From Streptomyces sp. OfavH-34-F (GTDB lineage: Bacteria; Actinomycetota; Actinomycetes; Streptomycetales; Streptomycetaceae): a stretch of DNA of 47,167 nt. Location: assembly GCF_022347745.1 (NCBI RefSeq), contig NZ_JAKRGC010000018.1, forward strand, positions 1 through 47,167, read 5' to 3'. The position numbers and the translations under genes were made by a program. How positions within the stretch are numbered: position 1 is the first letter of the stretch; every line of letters begins with the position of its first letter. The notes under the pieces were generated by a model. It had not been told where the DNA came from. It made no database searches and was given only the letters and a program-made list of their open reading frames with translations. This document shows positions 8,036 to 15,732 of this stretch, in pieces.

Positions 8036-8623
8036 ATGACGCATGCCCCAATGCCCGCAAGCCCCCTCCTCCAGTCCCCCGTCACGGGCTCCGCCGCACT
8101 GCGTGACGCGGCCGCCGAGATGGCACGCCGCCTGGAACTGACCGCCGACGACCCGAGGGTGACCAAGTCCTCTGTCCTGAACTTCCTCGACCGTCGCGCC
8201 GATGACCTGGACAAGGGCCTGCCCTCGGGGTGGGCAACGGTTGACCTGGGCGTTCTCGATGCAGTGCTGGTCGAGTTCCTGGGCCCCCACGGACGCGACG
8301 AGATCTTCGGCGCCTGGGCCAGGGCAGCCGAGCCTCCGACGCCGACGCGGCCCCAGACCGACGGGCCGCCCGTCGGCCGCCGGATCGACGTGGTGGTGGA
8401 CCGCGACCCCGACGACGGCACCGCGGTTCACGTCTACATGGACGGCGCCCCCACCCGGGCCGTCGTGCACACGATCGACCCGGGCCGCAGCGGGGCCGAC
8501 CACGAGTGGTGGAGCTCGGTGGCGGCGCTCGGGCCCGAGGTGCCGCAGGCGGTACGCGACAAGGTCGCCGAGTACGCGGACAGCTACCACACCCCCGAGA
8601 AGTGCGGGCGGTCATGCGGGTGA
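8036..8623 (+). CDS. Unknown protein, 195 aa
   Basis: This soluble protein has an N-terminal helical part (DAAAEMARRLEL, VLNFLDRRADDLDKGLPSGW) and a C-terminal part (GRRIDVVVDRDPDDG, VHVYMDGAPTRAVVHTIDPG, PEVPQAVRDKVAEYADSYH). No catalytic motif is recognised. ATG 8036 has no strong ribosome-binding site; other ATGs at codons 3 and 6 are possible. It is a member of the promoter B operon. Confidence 0.6.
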   Translation: MTHAPMPASPLLQSPVTGSAALRDAAAEMARRLELTADDPRVTKSSVLNFLDRRADDLDKGLPSGWATVDLGVLDAVLVEFLGPHGRDEIFGAWARAAEPPTPTRPQTDGPPVGRRIDVVVDRDPDDGTAVHVYMDGAPTRAVVHTIDPGRSGADHEWWSSVAALGPEVPQAVRDKVAEYADSYHTPEKCGRSCG

Positions 8624-8743
8624 GGTTCCGCCGTTCCGGCGGGTGCGGGGCGTACCCCGCACCCGCCGGGACTGTCCCGATGTTCCCCTCGTTCCTACCG
8701 GCCGCGCCGGGCGCAGCCCGGCCGGGCCGTCCCTGCTGGAGAG

Positions 8744-8968
8744 GTGTCCGTTGAACAGCAGTCAGCACGCCGAGTTGTCGTCCACCTGCGGCGTGACGTG
8801 CTGCCGTTCGTCCCCGACGCGTGGATCGACCACACCAAGACGAAGGTCGGATACGAGATCCCGTTCACTCGCCACTCTTACGTCTACAAGCCGCCGCAGC
8901 CGCTGGAAGTGATCGACGCGGAGCTAAAGGCGGTGCAGGCCAAGATTCACGCACTGATGGACTGGTGA
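8744..8968 (+). CDS. Unknown small protein, 74 aa
   Basis: GTG 8744 lies directly behind GGAGAGG, which is too close for an ideal site, so the exact start is uncertain. The protein (WIDHTKTKVGYEIPFTRHSYVY in two parts, then EVIDAELKAVQAKIHALMDW) ends in an amphipathic helix. It is the last gene before promoter C. No family is recognised. Confidence 0.55.
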   Translation: MSVEQQSARRVVVHLRRDVLPFVPDAWIDHTKTKVGYEIPFTRHSYVYKPPQPLEVIDAELKAVQAKIHALMDW

Positions 8969-8991
8969 CGCAGACACCCCGAAGGCGCGTC

Positions 8992-9020
8992 TTACTTAAT
9001 TCTATGAGTTCGCGTATTGC
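8992..9020 (+). promoter_or_regulatory. Island promoter copy C
   Basis: TTACTT (8992) and TATTGC (9015) flank a 17-bp spacer with AATTCTATGAGTT. It lies about 90 bp upstream of the N6-methylase-like gene at 9109. Confidence 0.65.
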
Positions 9021-9108
9021 CCTCCATTGCTTCCGCGTCGTCCCGTCCCGCCCCGACGGAACTGTGCGGGCCTCCTCTCCTGTTCCTGAACCTCTCCTGG
9101 AGAACGAC

Positions 9109-9996
9109 ATGACTCTGTACGGCATCCCGCCGGCCGGCCTGCGCCGCTTCATGGCCCCGGAGTCCGGGCGGGAGCACGGCCACGCCATCGTCGACGCGGC
9201 ACACACCTGGTGGCTGGAGAACCGGGGTGGCACGGGCGATCTGGCCATCGCCGTCGGCGCGCTCGCCGGGCTGGCACTGTGCTCCCCCAGCAGGGCGGAC
9301 GGGCCGGACTACGGGCCCTTGCTGATCCCCCTGGACGACGAGGAGTTGACCGATGCCCTCCGGGCCAGCTGGAACAGCATGTGGGCCTACAACCCCGCTC
9401 TGGCCGCTGCCGCCGGCCCGCTGCACCACTGGCTCGCCGATCCCGGGGAGAGCGAGATCCGCGGCCTGGGCGACTACGCCCGCATCCTCGTGCGGGCAGG
9501 TCTGCTGGAGTACTGCAGCGACGTCACCCGGTGCGAATCGGAAGACCTGCTCGGGCTGCTGGTCCAGCGGATGCGCGGATACCGCCAGAAGCAGGCGACG
9601 GGAGAATTCTTCACCCCCTCGATGGCCTCCGACCACGTCGGCGGGATCACGCTGACCGGGCGCCTGGAGCCCGGTGCGCTCCTGCTCGAACCGTGCGCAG
9701 GGACGGGCACCATGGTCCGGGCCGCCGCCGCGACACTGCGGTTCCAGGGCCTCGACCCGGGCCACTACCGCTGGTGGCTGAACGATCTCGATCCGCTGAA
9801 CTCGGCCTGCTGCGCAGCCAATGCGCAGCTGTGGCAGCTGGGCCGAGGCGTGACGGTGTCCTGCGGCAACTCCTTGCTCGACCCGCGCGACCTCGAAGAG
9901 CCCACGCGGCAGCGCGCCGAGCGGGCGATCGTCGAGCAGCAGCACCGGCCGTTGCTGTATCCCACCCGAACCCGGTCACCGCGCTGGCCGTTCTGA
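9109..9996 (+). CDS. N6-adenine methylase-like protein lacking NPPF/Y
   Basis: The 295-residue protein contains ATGEFFTP (about residue 164), the hallmark of HsdM-type N6-adenine DNA methylases, and LLEPCAGTGTMV (about 187-198), the SAM-binding motif I. NDLDPLNSACCAANAQL follows, matching the motif II region. The expected catalytic NPPF/NPPY is absent: after the CGNSLLDP segment the protein runs into a short unrelated tail. HsdM proteins are usually about 500 residues. It may therefore bind SAM and DNA without methylating, or need a partner. ATG 9109 follows CTGGAGAACGAC. It shares the promoter C operon with the gene at 10102. Confidence 0.75.
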   Translation: MTLYGIPPAGLRRFMAPESGREHGHAIVDAAHTWWLENRGGTGDLAIAVGALAGLALCSPSRADGPDYGPLLIPLDDEELTDALRASWNSMWAYNPALAAAAGPLHHWLADPGESEIRGLGDYARILVRAGLLEYCSDVTRCESEDLLGLLVQRMRGYRQKQATGEFFTPSMASDHVGGITLTGRLEPGALLLEPCAGTGTMVRAAAATLRFQGLDPGHYRWWLNDLDPLNSACCAANAQLWQLGRGVTVSCGNSLLDPRDLEEPTRQRAERAIVEQQHRPLLYPTRTRSPRWPF

Positions 9997-10101
9997 CCGA
10001 GCCACCGTCCATGGGCGCCCCGCCGCCGCCCTCGGGCTCCCGCCGGCTCGGCTCGCAGGGAGCGTCCGCTTCCCCATCCGCATCTCCTGGAAAGACCTGC
10101 C

Positions 10102-10602
10102 ATGCCCAACCGACTCGCCGTGATCAAGACCCTCCAGCAGGACGTGCTGGGGAACCACCGCTGGGACGACCGCACCCGCAGCTACACCACCGTCCCCGCC
10201 GAAGCCGTCTGGGCGGTCGAGGACGCCATGGCGGCGATCCTGGAGCGGGTGGCGCGCGCCGTCGATTGGCCGCGCCTGCTCCTGGAGGCGACCCAGCGCC
10301 ACGAGGTGCTGCACCCCGAAACGCCCGACTCGCCCCGGGACTGGACGCCCGAGCTCGGCCTGTGCCGGGAGTGCCTGGTCGAGGCACTGCTGAGCGACCA
10401 GATCGGCGCGACGAACTGGATCACGCACCCGGCCACCCCGAAGGAGCACGACCGGACGGACTGGCCGAGCATCGTCGCAGCCCACCTCCCCCACCGCGCC
10501 TCGGCTGCCTGGCATCCGTACAAGGAGGCCCCCGAAGACCGGCACGACGGCCGGCAGGGCGGCAAGAGCACCGACGGGGGCGAGAACGCCCAGCCCTGGT
10601 GA
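10102..10602 (+). CDS. Unknown protein, 166 aa
   Basis: ATG 10102 is preceded by CTGGAAAG. The protein is Trp-rich and helical (VWAVEDAMAAILERVARAVDW, split here: VWAVEDAMAAIL and ERVARAVDW), with LCRECLVEALLSDQIGATNW and a charged disordered tail. No domain is recognised. It follows the methylase-like gene by 105 bp in the promoter C unit, so a functional link is possible but unproven. Confidence 0.6.
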   Translation: MPNRLAVIKTLQQDVLGNHRWDDRTRSYTTVPAEAVWAVEDAMAAILERVARAVDWPRLLLEATQRHEVLHPETPDSPRDWTPELGLCRECLVEALLSDQIGATNWITHPATPKEHDRTDWPSIVAAHLPHRASAAWHPYKEAPEDRHDGRQGGKSTDGGENAQPW

Positions 10603-10614
10603 CGGACGGTGCGC

Positions 10615-11235
10615 TCAGCCCTCGGAGCCGCCGCCACCGCTCCGCTGGAGCGCGTACGTGCGCTGCGCGGCCAGGTGGGTCACGACGTACCGATCCTGGG
10701 CGCAGCGGAGGGCAGCGGCCTGGACGGCGGGCAGCAGCTGGGGCTCCGCCTGCACGGCGACTCCGTCCTCCGCATACCAGCGGACGTTCCGGCCGACGAG
10801 ACGGGCGGACACGAGCCGGGCCGTGCGACAGCGCCATCCAGTCGCGCTGAAGGCACGGAAGGGGGCGGCGACTTCTGCGGGCGAGTGCTGCGCTGCCCTG
10901 GCGTCGTACCCTTCGCGCAGGCCGAGACCGACGAGTACGCCGCCCGGCGCCGGGCCGGCGACCACCGCCCATCCCGTCACCGAGACCAGCGTGCCGACGG
11001 CCGTGTCGCACGCCGAGGGGTCCGGCGTGCCGTACGTGCGGCTCGGGTCACGGTAGAGCAGCGCTTCCTTCACCGGATCGTCGGCCTCGCCCGGCAGGAA
11101 GGCCGCGACCGGGCTCTATCGCGCCGCTTCGGTGAGCGCGTGGCGGACCTGCTCGAACGAGGCCGCGGTCGGCAGGCGAAGCGCCTGCGTCCAGGCCCCG
11201 TCTGCGGCCGCGACCTCGTCGTAGGACGGCGTCAT
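10615..11235 (-). pseudogene. Unknown gene split by an in-frame TAG
   Basis: One minus-strand frame is coding-like from ATG 11235 to 10615 except for TAG at 11116-11118. The upstream 39 codons end QVRHALTEAAR, and directly after the stop the frame continues SPVAAFLPGEADDPVKEALL without a shift. The rest of the frame (YRDPSRTYGTPDPS, GWAVVAGPAPGGVLVGLGLREG, split by others) has good codon bias. A downstream GTG at 11073 could still start a 152-residue product. It is the only minus-strand gene inside the plus-strand island. It is either a nonsense-mutated gene or two cistrons; function unknown. Confidence 0.5.
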
Positions 11236-11331
11236 AGGGACGACTGTGCCGCACCAGGTCGCTCGTCGACAGCAGTCCGGGACAACGCTCCCTCTGCGGA
11301 AGGCCCGGCATCTCCGACCGAGCATCGCGTG

Positions 11332-11360
11332 TTGTCTAACTCTATGAGTTTGTGTAATGT
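11332..11360 (+). promoter_or_regulatory. Island promoter copy D
   Basis: TTGTCT (11332) and TAATGT (11355) flank a 17-bp spacer with the perfect 13-bp dyad AACTC-TAT-GAGTT. Transcription would start roughly 25 bp before the tRNA-like gene at 11392. Confidence 0.65.
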
Positions 11361-11391
11361 TGTTGCTGCGGGGAGGGCGCAGCCCGATCCT

Positions 11392-11597
11392 GCTCCTGTA
11401 GCTCAGAGGGAGAGCGGCCGTAAAACGGAACGGCGTCATGACGAGACGGTTGCGGATGCACCGGGACCGGGCCCTGGCCAGCCAAAAGCCCCAGGGTTGG
11501 GGAACCTCAACGAGGGGCTGACACCCCCGAACCCCCGGCAGGGAAGCGCGTTTTCCAAGCTCGTCTACCCGGCGCGGGTTCGAATCCCGCCAGGAGC
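11392..11597 (+). tRNA. tRNA-like gene with ~130-nt insertion
   Basis: The ends form a perfect 7-bp acceptor stem, GCTCCTG (11392-11398) with CAGGAGC (11591-11597). A canonical D-arm follows the 5' strand (GCTC AGAGGGA GAGC, 11401-11415), and a canonical T-arm precedes the 3' strand (GCGGG TTCGAAT CCCGC, 11574-11590). Between them lie about 158 nt instead of 28 or so. A stem GCCGT/ACGGC (11417/11430) closes an 8-nt loop without T33, so it is not a normal anticodon arm. A better anticodon loop, TTTCCAA (would read TCC, Gly), lies near 11551, but its stem has a mismatch. Possibilities are an intron-containing tRNA, a disrupted tRNA, or a tRNA-mimicking small RNA. The anticodon cannot be assigned. 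Confidence 0.5.
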
Positions 11598-11661
11598 ACG
11601 ACCATCCGGCCGTCGGCGCAGCGCGCCACGACCGCACCACCCACACGGACAAGGAGCGCTC

Positions 11662-12000
11662 ATGCGCGCAGAGGTCGGATTCAACCTGGGCATCAACGAC
11701 GGCGAGATCGAGTACGAGGCGGGCTTCACCTGGGAGACCGGCAGCCTGCCGCTGCCCCGCAAGGGTGACCGGATCGCCCTCGGCGAACTGATCACGATCG
11801 TCGAGTCGGTGACGTTCTCGTGCCTGGACACGGACTACGTCGCCACCGGCGACCGTGAACTTGACGACGTGGAAGTGCACCTGTGGCTTCGACTCGGCAA
11901 GAGGGAGCGCCGGGGCGGGTACCGGCCGGCGGAGTTCCACACGATCCTCTCGCAGCTGCCCAGCGTCTCCGGTCTGCACGTGACCGGCGCCGACGAGTAG
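11662..12000 (+). CDS. Unknown protein, 112 aa
   Basis: ATG 11662 follows a strong AAGGAG. The protein is beta-rich (GEIEYEAGFTWETGSLPLP, GDRIALGELITIVESVTF, VEVHLWLRLGKRERRGG) and looks like a small all-beta domain. No homologue is recognised. It is the first protein gene after promoter D and the tRNA-like RNA. Confidence 0.65.
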   Translation: MRAEVGFNLGINDGEIEYEAGFTWETGSLPLPRKGDRIALGELITIVESVTFSCLDTDYVATGDRELDDVEVHLWLRLGKRERRGGYRPAEFHTILSQLPSVSGLHVTGADE

Positions 12001-12066
12001 CCCCCGCTGGGCCAGCTCCGTGTCCGCGTGGCACCGGCCCTGCCTTCTACAACCCCGACCGGCCTC

Positions 12067-12141
12067 ATGATCGATCCCCACGAACGCGGCGAGATCGTCC
12101 TGGACCCCTACGGCCGCTTCCCCGGCGTACCCGCCACCTGA
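12067..12141 (+). CDS. Possible 24-aa peptide
   Basis: A 25-codon frame from ATG 12067 (MIDPHERGEIVLDPYGRFPG and four more residues) has codon bias like its neighbours. It fills the space between two island genes, but no ribosome-binding site is clear. It may be a real small protein or the remnant of a larger gene. Confidence 0.3.
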   Translation: MIDPHERGEIVLDPYGRFPGVPAT

Positions 12142-12200
12142 CCGACCGCCCTCCGCCATCCCCGCGCCGCCACGGCGCGCTCGCCCACGTGAGGAATCCC

Positions 12201-12794
12201 ATGACCAGCGCAGCCTTGACCAGTTTCCCCGGCGACGCCGACTCGACCACTGTCGCCGCGGCCCTCGCTGAACTCACTGCGGCATCCGCCCTGCCCTTCG
12301 ACCAGTGGGACCGGCCCCTCAGCGACCGGGTCCAGGACCTGGCCGGCTGGCTGCAGTGCGCGGCGATGCTGCGCGGCCACGAGCTGGCGGAGGCGCCGGG
12401 CCCGGCCGGGAGCTCGTCCCACGGCGTAGTGCACAGCCTCATCAGCACTCACGCCTCCATGCTCGCCCGCCACCGGGCCGAGCTCGCCCCGTTCAAGGGG
12501 CCCGACGGCGCGCTGCTGGGCAACGACTACGACGACCACGACGAGGCCGCCGACCGGCACACCGACGAGTGCGTCCAGATGCTCGGCACGGTCATGGCCG
12601 TCCTCGCCGGGGAGTTCGGCCGGCCGGCCGACACCACGGCGCCGGGGCCCGATGTCACGGCGGGCATGACCGCCGTCCTGGCCGCGATGACCGACCCCGA
12701 CCTTGAGGGCGGTGACATCGTGGAGGCCATCAAGTGGCGCCTCCGCACCCTCGGGTTCGACCTCACCATCCCCGAGGACCCCGACGACGCCTGA
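12201..12794 (+). CDS. Unknown helical protein, 197 aa
   Basis: ATG 12201 is preceded by GAGGAATCCC. The acidic, helical protein contains VQDLAGWLQCAAMLRGHELAE, in two helices, then LISTHASMLARHRAELAPF, YDDHDEAADRHTDECVQMLG and a C-terminal IVEAIKWRLRTLGFDL. No active-site motif is evident. It belongs to the promoter D unit. Confidence 0.65.
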   Translation: MTSAALTSFPGDADSTTVAAALAELTAASALPFDQWDRPLSDRVQDLAGWLQCAAMLRGHELAEAPGPAGSSSHGVVHSLISTHASMLARHRAELAPFKGPDGALLGNDYDDHDEAADRHTDECVQMLGTVMAVLAGEFGRPADTTAPGPDVTAGMTAVLAAMTDPDLEGGDIVEAIKWRLRTLGFDLTIPEDPDDA

Positions 12795-12884
12795 AGGGCG
12801 CCCTCCCGTACGCCGGCGGCCCCGGCACCGCGCCCGGGGCCGCGTCACCTCCCCTGTCCCAACGACTCGACGAAGGTTCTACCG

Positions 12885-13091
12885 ATGTCCGATCCCCATG
12901 TGTGGCAGGCCCACCGCGCCGCCGACAACCTGAGCAACACCCTGGCCAGTTCCTACGAGGAGGCCATGGCCACTGGCCAGCCCGTCTCCGCTGACGACCA
13001 ACAGCTGCTCGTCCAGCAGCTCACCGAGCAGTTCGCCACACTGCGGGCCATGCTCGCCAAGCTGGGCGTGGTGACGACCCCTCCGGCCTAG
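12885..13091 (+). CDS. Unknown small protein, 68 aa
   Basis: ATG 12885 lies about ten bases after CGAAGG. The 68 residues are nearly all helical (HRAADNLSNTLASSYEEAM, then QQLLVQQLTEQFATLRAMLA), suggestive of a coiled coil or helical hairpin. It follows the 197-aa gene by 90 bp. Function is unknown. Confidence 0.6.
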   Translation: MSDPHVWQAHRAADNLSNTLASSYEEAMATGQPVSADDQQLLVQQLTEQFATLRAMLAKLGVVTTPPA

Positions 13092-13244
13092 CCGCCTCAG
13101 CAGTCGGCTGCCGCAGGGCTGGACGCCAGCGCGCCGCCGGACGGGCGCGCGGTGCCGGCCCCGTACGCCGACGCGGCACTCGCCCCGGTCGTCGCTGGCG
13201 GCCGGCTGGCGGGCCGGTTCCGCGACGGGTGCACCGAGGAGGGG

Positions 13245-13510
13245 GTGAACACCGTCTTCGCCGTCCTGGGCGCGTCCACCGGACTGCGCCTGGGAGTACC
13301 ACGACCGCCTCGGGCGCGGCGGGAACTCACAGTGGTTTCGCCGAGGACCCGTCCGGCAGGCTCTGGGACCTTGCCGGGGACCTGTACGCCTGGCTCACCG
13401 GCGAGGAATCCCGGCCCGAACCGGCGTGCACCCCGCGACGGCGCGCCCACGGCCGCCGATGCCCCGATGTTCGGCGCAACTCCACGTTCACGAGCGTCAA
13501 GGAAATTTGA
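13245..13510 (+). pseudogene. Frameshifted gene remnant before the recombinase
   Basis: After GAGGAGGGG, a GTG at 13245 opens a frame, but coding-like stretches move between frames. WEYHDRLGRGGNSQWF is read in one frame, and FAEDPSGRLWDLAGDLYAWL continues it in another. The frame change falls at TGGTTTCGCC (about 13332), where one extra T would explain it. The second frame then decays into an Arg-rich tail that runs up to the recombinase start. I read this as an island gene damaged by, or after, insertion of the recombinase cassette. Confidence 0.4.
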
Positions 13511-14730
13511 TGATCTCTTCTTTCGGACCTCCCATCGACCTCTCCGACCTGCCCGGCTATAAGCTGACGGACCTGCGCCCGCGCATTCCGGTATTCGTCG
13601 GGCGCGTTTCCACCAAGGACGGAACACAGAATCCCGCTTCCTCCATTCCACGACAGGTGGCCCATGCTTCCGCCCGGCTAAAAGAGGGCGAGGAATTCGC
13701 TGCGTATTTTTGGGACGTCGAGTCCGGGATGCTACCCCCGGAATTGCGGGGTCTGGGGCCTCATGCCATGTACGATGCGTTGGCCGTGCCGACGCCTCGC
13801 GACGGTGGGCTCCAAGACCTCGTGGAGCGAGCCGAACTGCTCGGCTACACCCATGTTCTGGCTGAGCGCTCCGACCGGCTCGCGCGCGCCATGCTCACGA
13901 GCCTCACCGTGGAACACGAACTCGAAAAGATCGGGGTCGAGGTCGTCTACGCCAATGAGCCGGTGGGCGGCACCGAATCGGGTCGACTGCGCATGCGCCG
14001 CCAGAGCCAGGTCGATGCCGAGGTCTACCGGTCGGTCATGATCGAGATGTCCATGGGCGGGCAGGCCCAGCACGCCATCGGCGGATGGAATCACGGCTAC
14101 CCCCCCTACCCGTACATCGCAGTCATTGATGAGAACGCGCCGAGGCCGGAAAAGGCGCGATTCGGTATCACACGCCCCAAACGAAAACTCGCAGCGCACC
14201 CCGACTCGCGCCGGTTCGACGCAGCATCGGAGCTGTGCCGACTACGACGAGAAGAACATCTCAAGGCAGCAGACATCATTGCGATCCTGTCTTCCGACCC
14301 CGACCGATATCCCATCGACGGAAAGTGGACGCACACCCTGGTGGAGGGACTTATCGCGAATCCCAAATTGACTGGCCACCAAGTCTACAATCGTAAAGCG
14401 ACCCGCACGGGCAGGCCCGGGTTCTCCCGGTTGAACCCAGTCTCGGAGTGGGTCTGGTCGCCGCAGATCGTGCACGAGCCGGTCGTAAGTCTCCAGGAGT
14501 GGAAGGAAGCGCAAAAGGTCACAGCGGCACTGCGCGCAGGTGACCAGCGCAGCACCTCACTGGCTCGCCTTCGCGCAACGGCAGCTCGTCGGGGTCTCAC
14601 CGTCAGCCAGGTCAGCAGCAACGCCACGCACACGTTGTACCGGATCGGCGCACGGCAGGTGGCCGTGCCCTCGTCGCTGCCGGACGTCATCGTGCAGCAG
14701 ATCATCGACGATTTGGAGGGCACGTCGTGA
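13510..14730 (+). CDS. Serine recombinase (resolvase/integrase family)
   Basis: This 406-residue protein has a resolvase-type catalytic domain. VFVGRVSTKDG (about 28-38) matches the YxRVST strand, and the SSIPRQ that follows matches the usual Ser/Gln helix region. AERSDRLARAMLTSL (about 120-134) is the DRLxR catalytic arginine motif. A recombinase-type domain follows (HPDSRRFDAASELCRLRREE, ANPKLTGHQVYNRKATRTG). Length is intermediate, longer than Tn3 resolvases and shorter than most large phage integrases, and no Cys4 zinc ribbon is seen. Base composition is less GC-extreme than its neighbours, suggesting recent arrival. ATG 13510 follows AAGGA. It overlaps the next gene by four bases. Confidence 0.85.
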   Translation: MISSFGPPIDLSDLPGYKLTDLRPRIPVFVGRVSTKDGTQNPASSIPRQVAHASARLKEGEEFAAYFWDVESGMLPPELRGLGPHAMYDALAVPTPRDGGLQDLVERAELLGYTHVLAERSDRLARAMLTSLTVEHELEKIGVEVVYANEPVGGTESGRLRMRRQSQVDAEVYRSVMIEMSMGGQAQHAIGGWNHGYPPYPYIAVIDENAPRPEKARFGITRPKRKLAAHPDSRRFDAASELCRLRREEHLKAADIIAILSSDPDRYPIDGKWTHTLVEGLIANPKLTGHQVYNRKATRTGRPGFSRLNPVSEWVWSPQIVHEPVVSLQEWKEAQKVTAALRAGDQRSTSLARLRATAARRGLTVSQVSSNATHTLYRIGARQVAVPSSLPDVIVQQIIDDLEGTS

Positions 14731-15596
14731 CGCAGTTGATTGAATGCCAGGCGGTCCGGCGTGGCCGGAACTGGTTGGTGAGCGTCCCCCGTTACGGAGT
14801 GTTCGGACACGGACGGACTCTGAAAGCCGCGCGCGAGAGCACCAAGCAGGGGTTGGCGCTCGTTGGCGAAGCAGCGGAGGTCACGCTCATCCCAACGACA
14901 CCGGAGCTGGAGAAGCTGCGGTCCATCGAAGCTGCCCACGAGGCAGCCCTGGGCGAAGCAGTGGCTGCACTGGCTCTGCGGCGCGCGACGTTGCGCGACA
15001 TCGCCACGGCGACCGGAGCGTCGACCGCCCGGGTACGACTTCTGCTTGCCGAGCATGCGGAGATCGTCAAGCCGGCCAGGCCGTGCGTCGTCGCCGATGA
15101 CTCCAGCGCGGGTTCCACTGCGTCGGCCCTCGCCGACGTCGTCCAGGAGGCCACCCCGCCCGCACACCTTTCACCGTTGACCACGAGACATCCCGCTCCG
15201 GAGGACTCCGTGACCGCCACCCGAGACAACTCCAACCCGAGCGACCGGTGGGGGCACGAGCCGGAACCGACCGGCGCCCTGGGCCCGGCGGAGGAGGCAC
15301 AGGGCGCCGCAGCGCTGGTCCGTCTGGCCGGCGAGCTGGGGCTAGCCGAGACCGACGTCGACGAGCTGGTGTACGACATGGAGCACCGCGGCGCGTCGGA
15401 CGCCTACAACAGCGGCTCCCGGCCCGAACTGGGCGACCTCGACGCCTTCGACGCGGTGCACGACGACGCCGACGAACGGGCCAGCGCGATCAACAACACC
15501 GGTCTGGCGGGCCAAGTAGCCGCGCTGGTGGCGGCGTTCGGGGAGCAGGAGACGGAGCGGATGCTGCGGAAGGTGGCCGACTCCGCGTCCGGCTGA
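14727..15596 (+). CDS. Recombinase partner protein fused to an island gene
   Basis: GTG 14727 overlaps the recombinase stop (GTGA). Residues 1-115 contain RGRNWLVSVPRYGVFGHGRT and a helix-turn-helix-like ATLRDIATATGASTARVRLL (about 90-109), fitting a DNA-binding partner of the recombinase, perhaps a directionality factor. After about residue 150 the character changes abruptly. Residues 162-289 look like an independent acidic island protein that has its own strong ribosome-binding site and GTG at 15210. I infer that the partner gene lost its stop and now reads into the neighbour. The 289-residue product may or may not be made. Confidence 0.7.
   Translation: MTQLIECQAVRRGRNWLVSVPRYGVFGHGRTLKAARESTKQGLALVGEAAEVTLIPTTPELEKLRSIEAAHEAALGEAVAALALRRATLRDIATATGASTARVRLLLAEHAEIVKPARPCVVADDSSAGSTASALADVVQEATPPAHLSPLTTRHPAPEDSVTATRDNSNPSDRWGHEPEPTGALGPAEEAQGAAALVRLAGELGLAETDVDELVYDMEHRGASDAYNSGSRPELGDLDAFDAVHDDADERASAINNTGLAGQVAALVAAFGEQETERMLRKVADSASG
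15210..15596 (+). CDS. Island gene with its own start inside the fusion, 128 aa
   Basis: GGAGG at 15200-15204 sits five bases before GTG 15210, an ideal start inside the longer frame. The product is acidic (GPAEEAQGAAALVRLAGELG, ETDVDELVYDMEHRGASDAY, FGEQETERMLRKVADSASG) and resembles other small island proteins more than the recombinase partner upstream. No function is recognised. It is the last gene before promoter E. Confidence 0.6.
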   Translation: MTATRDNSNPSDRWGHEPEPTGALGPAEEAQGAAALVRLAGELGLAETDVDELVYDMEHRGASDAYNSGSRPELGDLDAFDAVHDDADERASAINNTGLAGQVAALVAAFGEQETERMLRKVADSASG

Positions 15597-15614
15597 CCGC
15601 CCACACTCCCAACA

Positions 15615-15643
15615 TTTCTTAACGCTACGAGTTTGTGTGTGGT
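15615..15643 (+). promoter_or_regulatory. Island promoter copy E
   Basis: TTTCTT (15615) and TGTGGT (15638) flank a 17-bp spacer containing AACGCTACGAGTT. It is the most diverged of the six copies. It lies 90 bp before the cytosine methyltransferase. Confidence 0.55.
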
Positions 15644-15732
15644 TTCCCTGGTGGCCGGGCACTGTCGTCCGGCCACCCGCAACCCGGTCTTCCCGCCTTC
15701 CTGTTCCAGGACGGCCGAGAGTTCAGAGGCAC

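Noticed and set aside
11417..11434. GCCGT/ACGGC stem as the anticodon arm of a frameshift-suppressor tRNA with an 8-nt loop
   Set aside because: The loop lacks T33 and about 140 nt still remain before the T-arm, so a standard suppressor tRNA is not supported.
11392..11597. tmRNA
   Set aside because: The 3' end resembles tmRNA, but there is a canonical D-arm at the 5' end, the length is half that expected, and no tag reading frame ending in Ala-Ala is seen.
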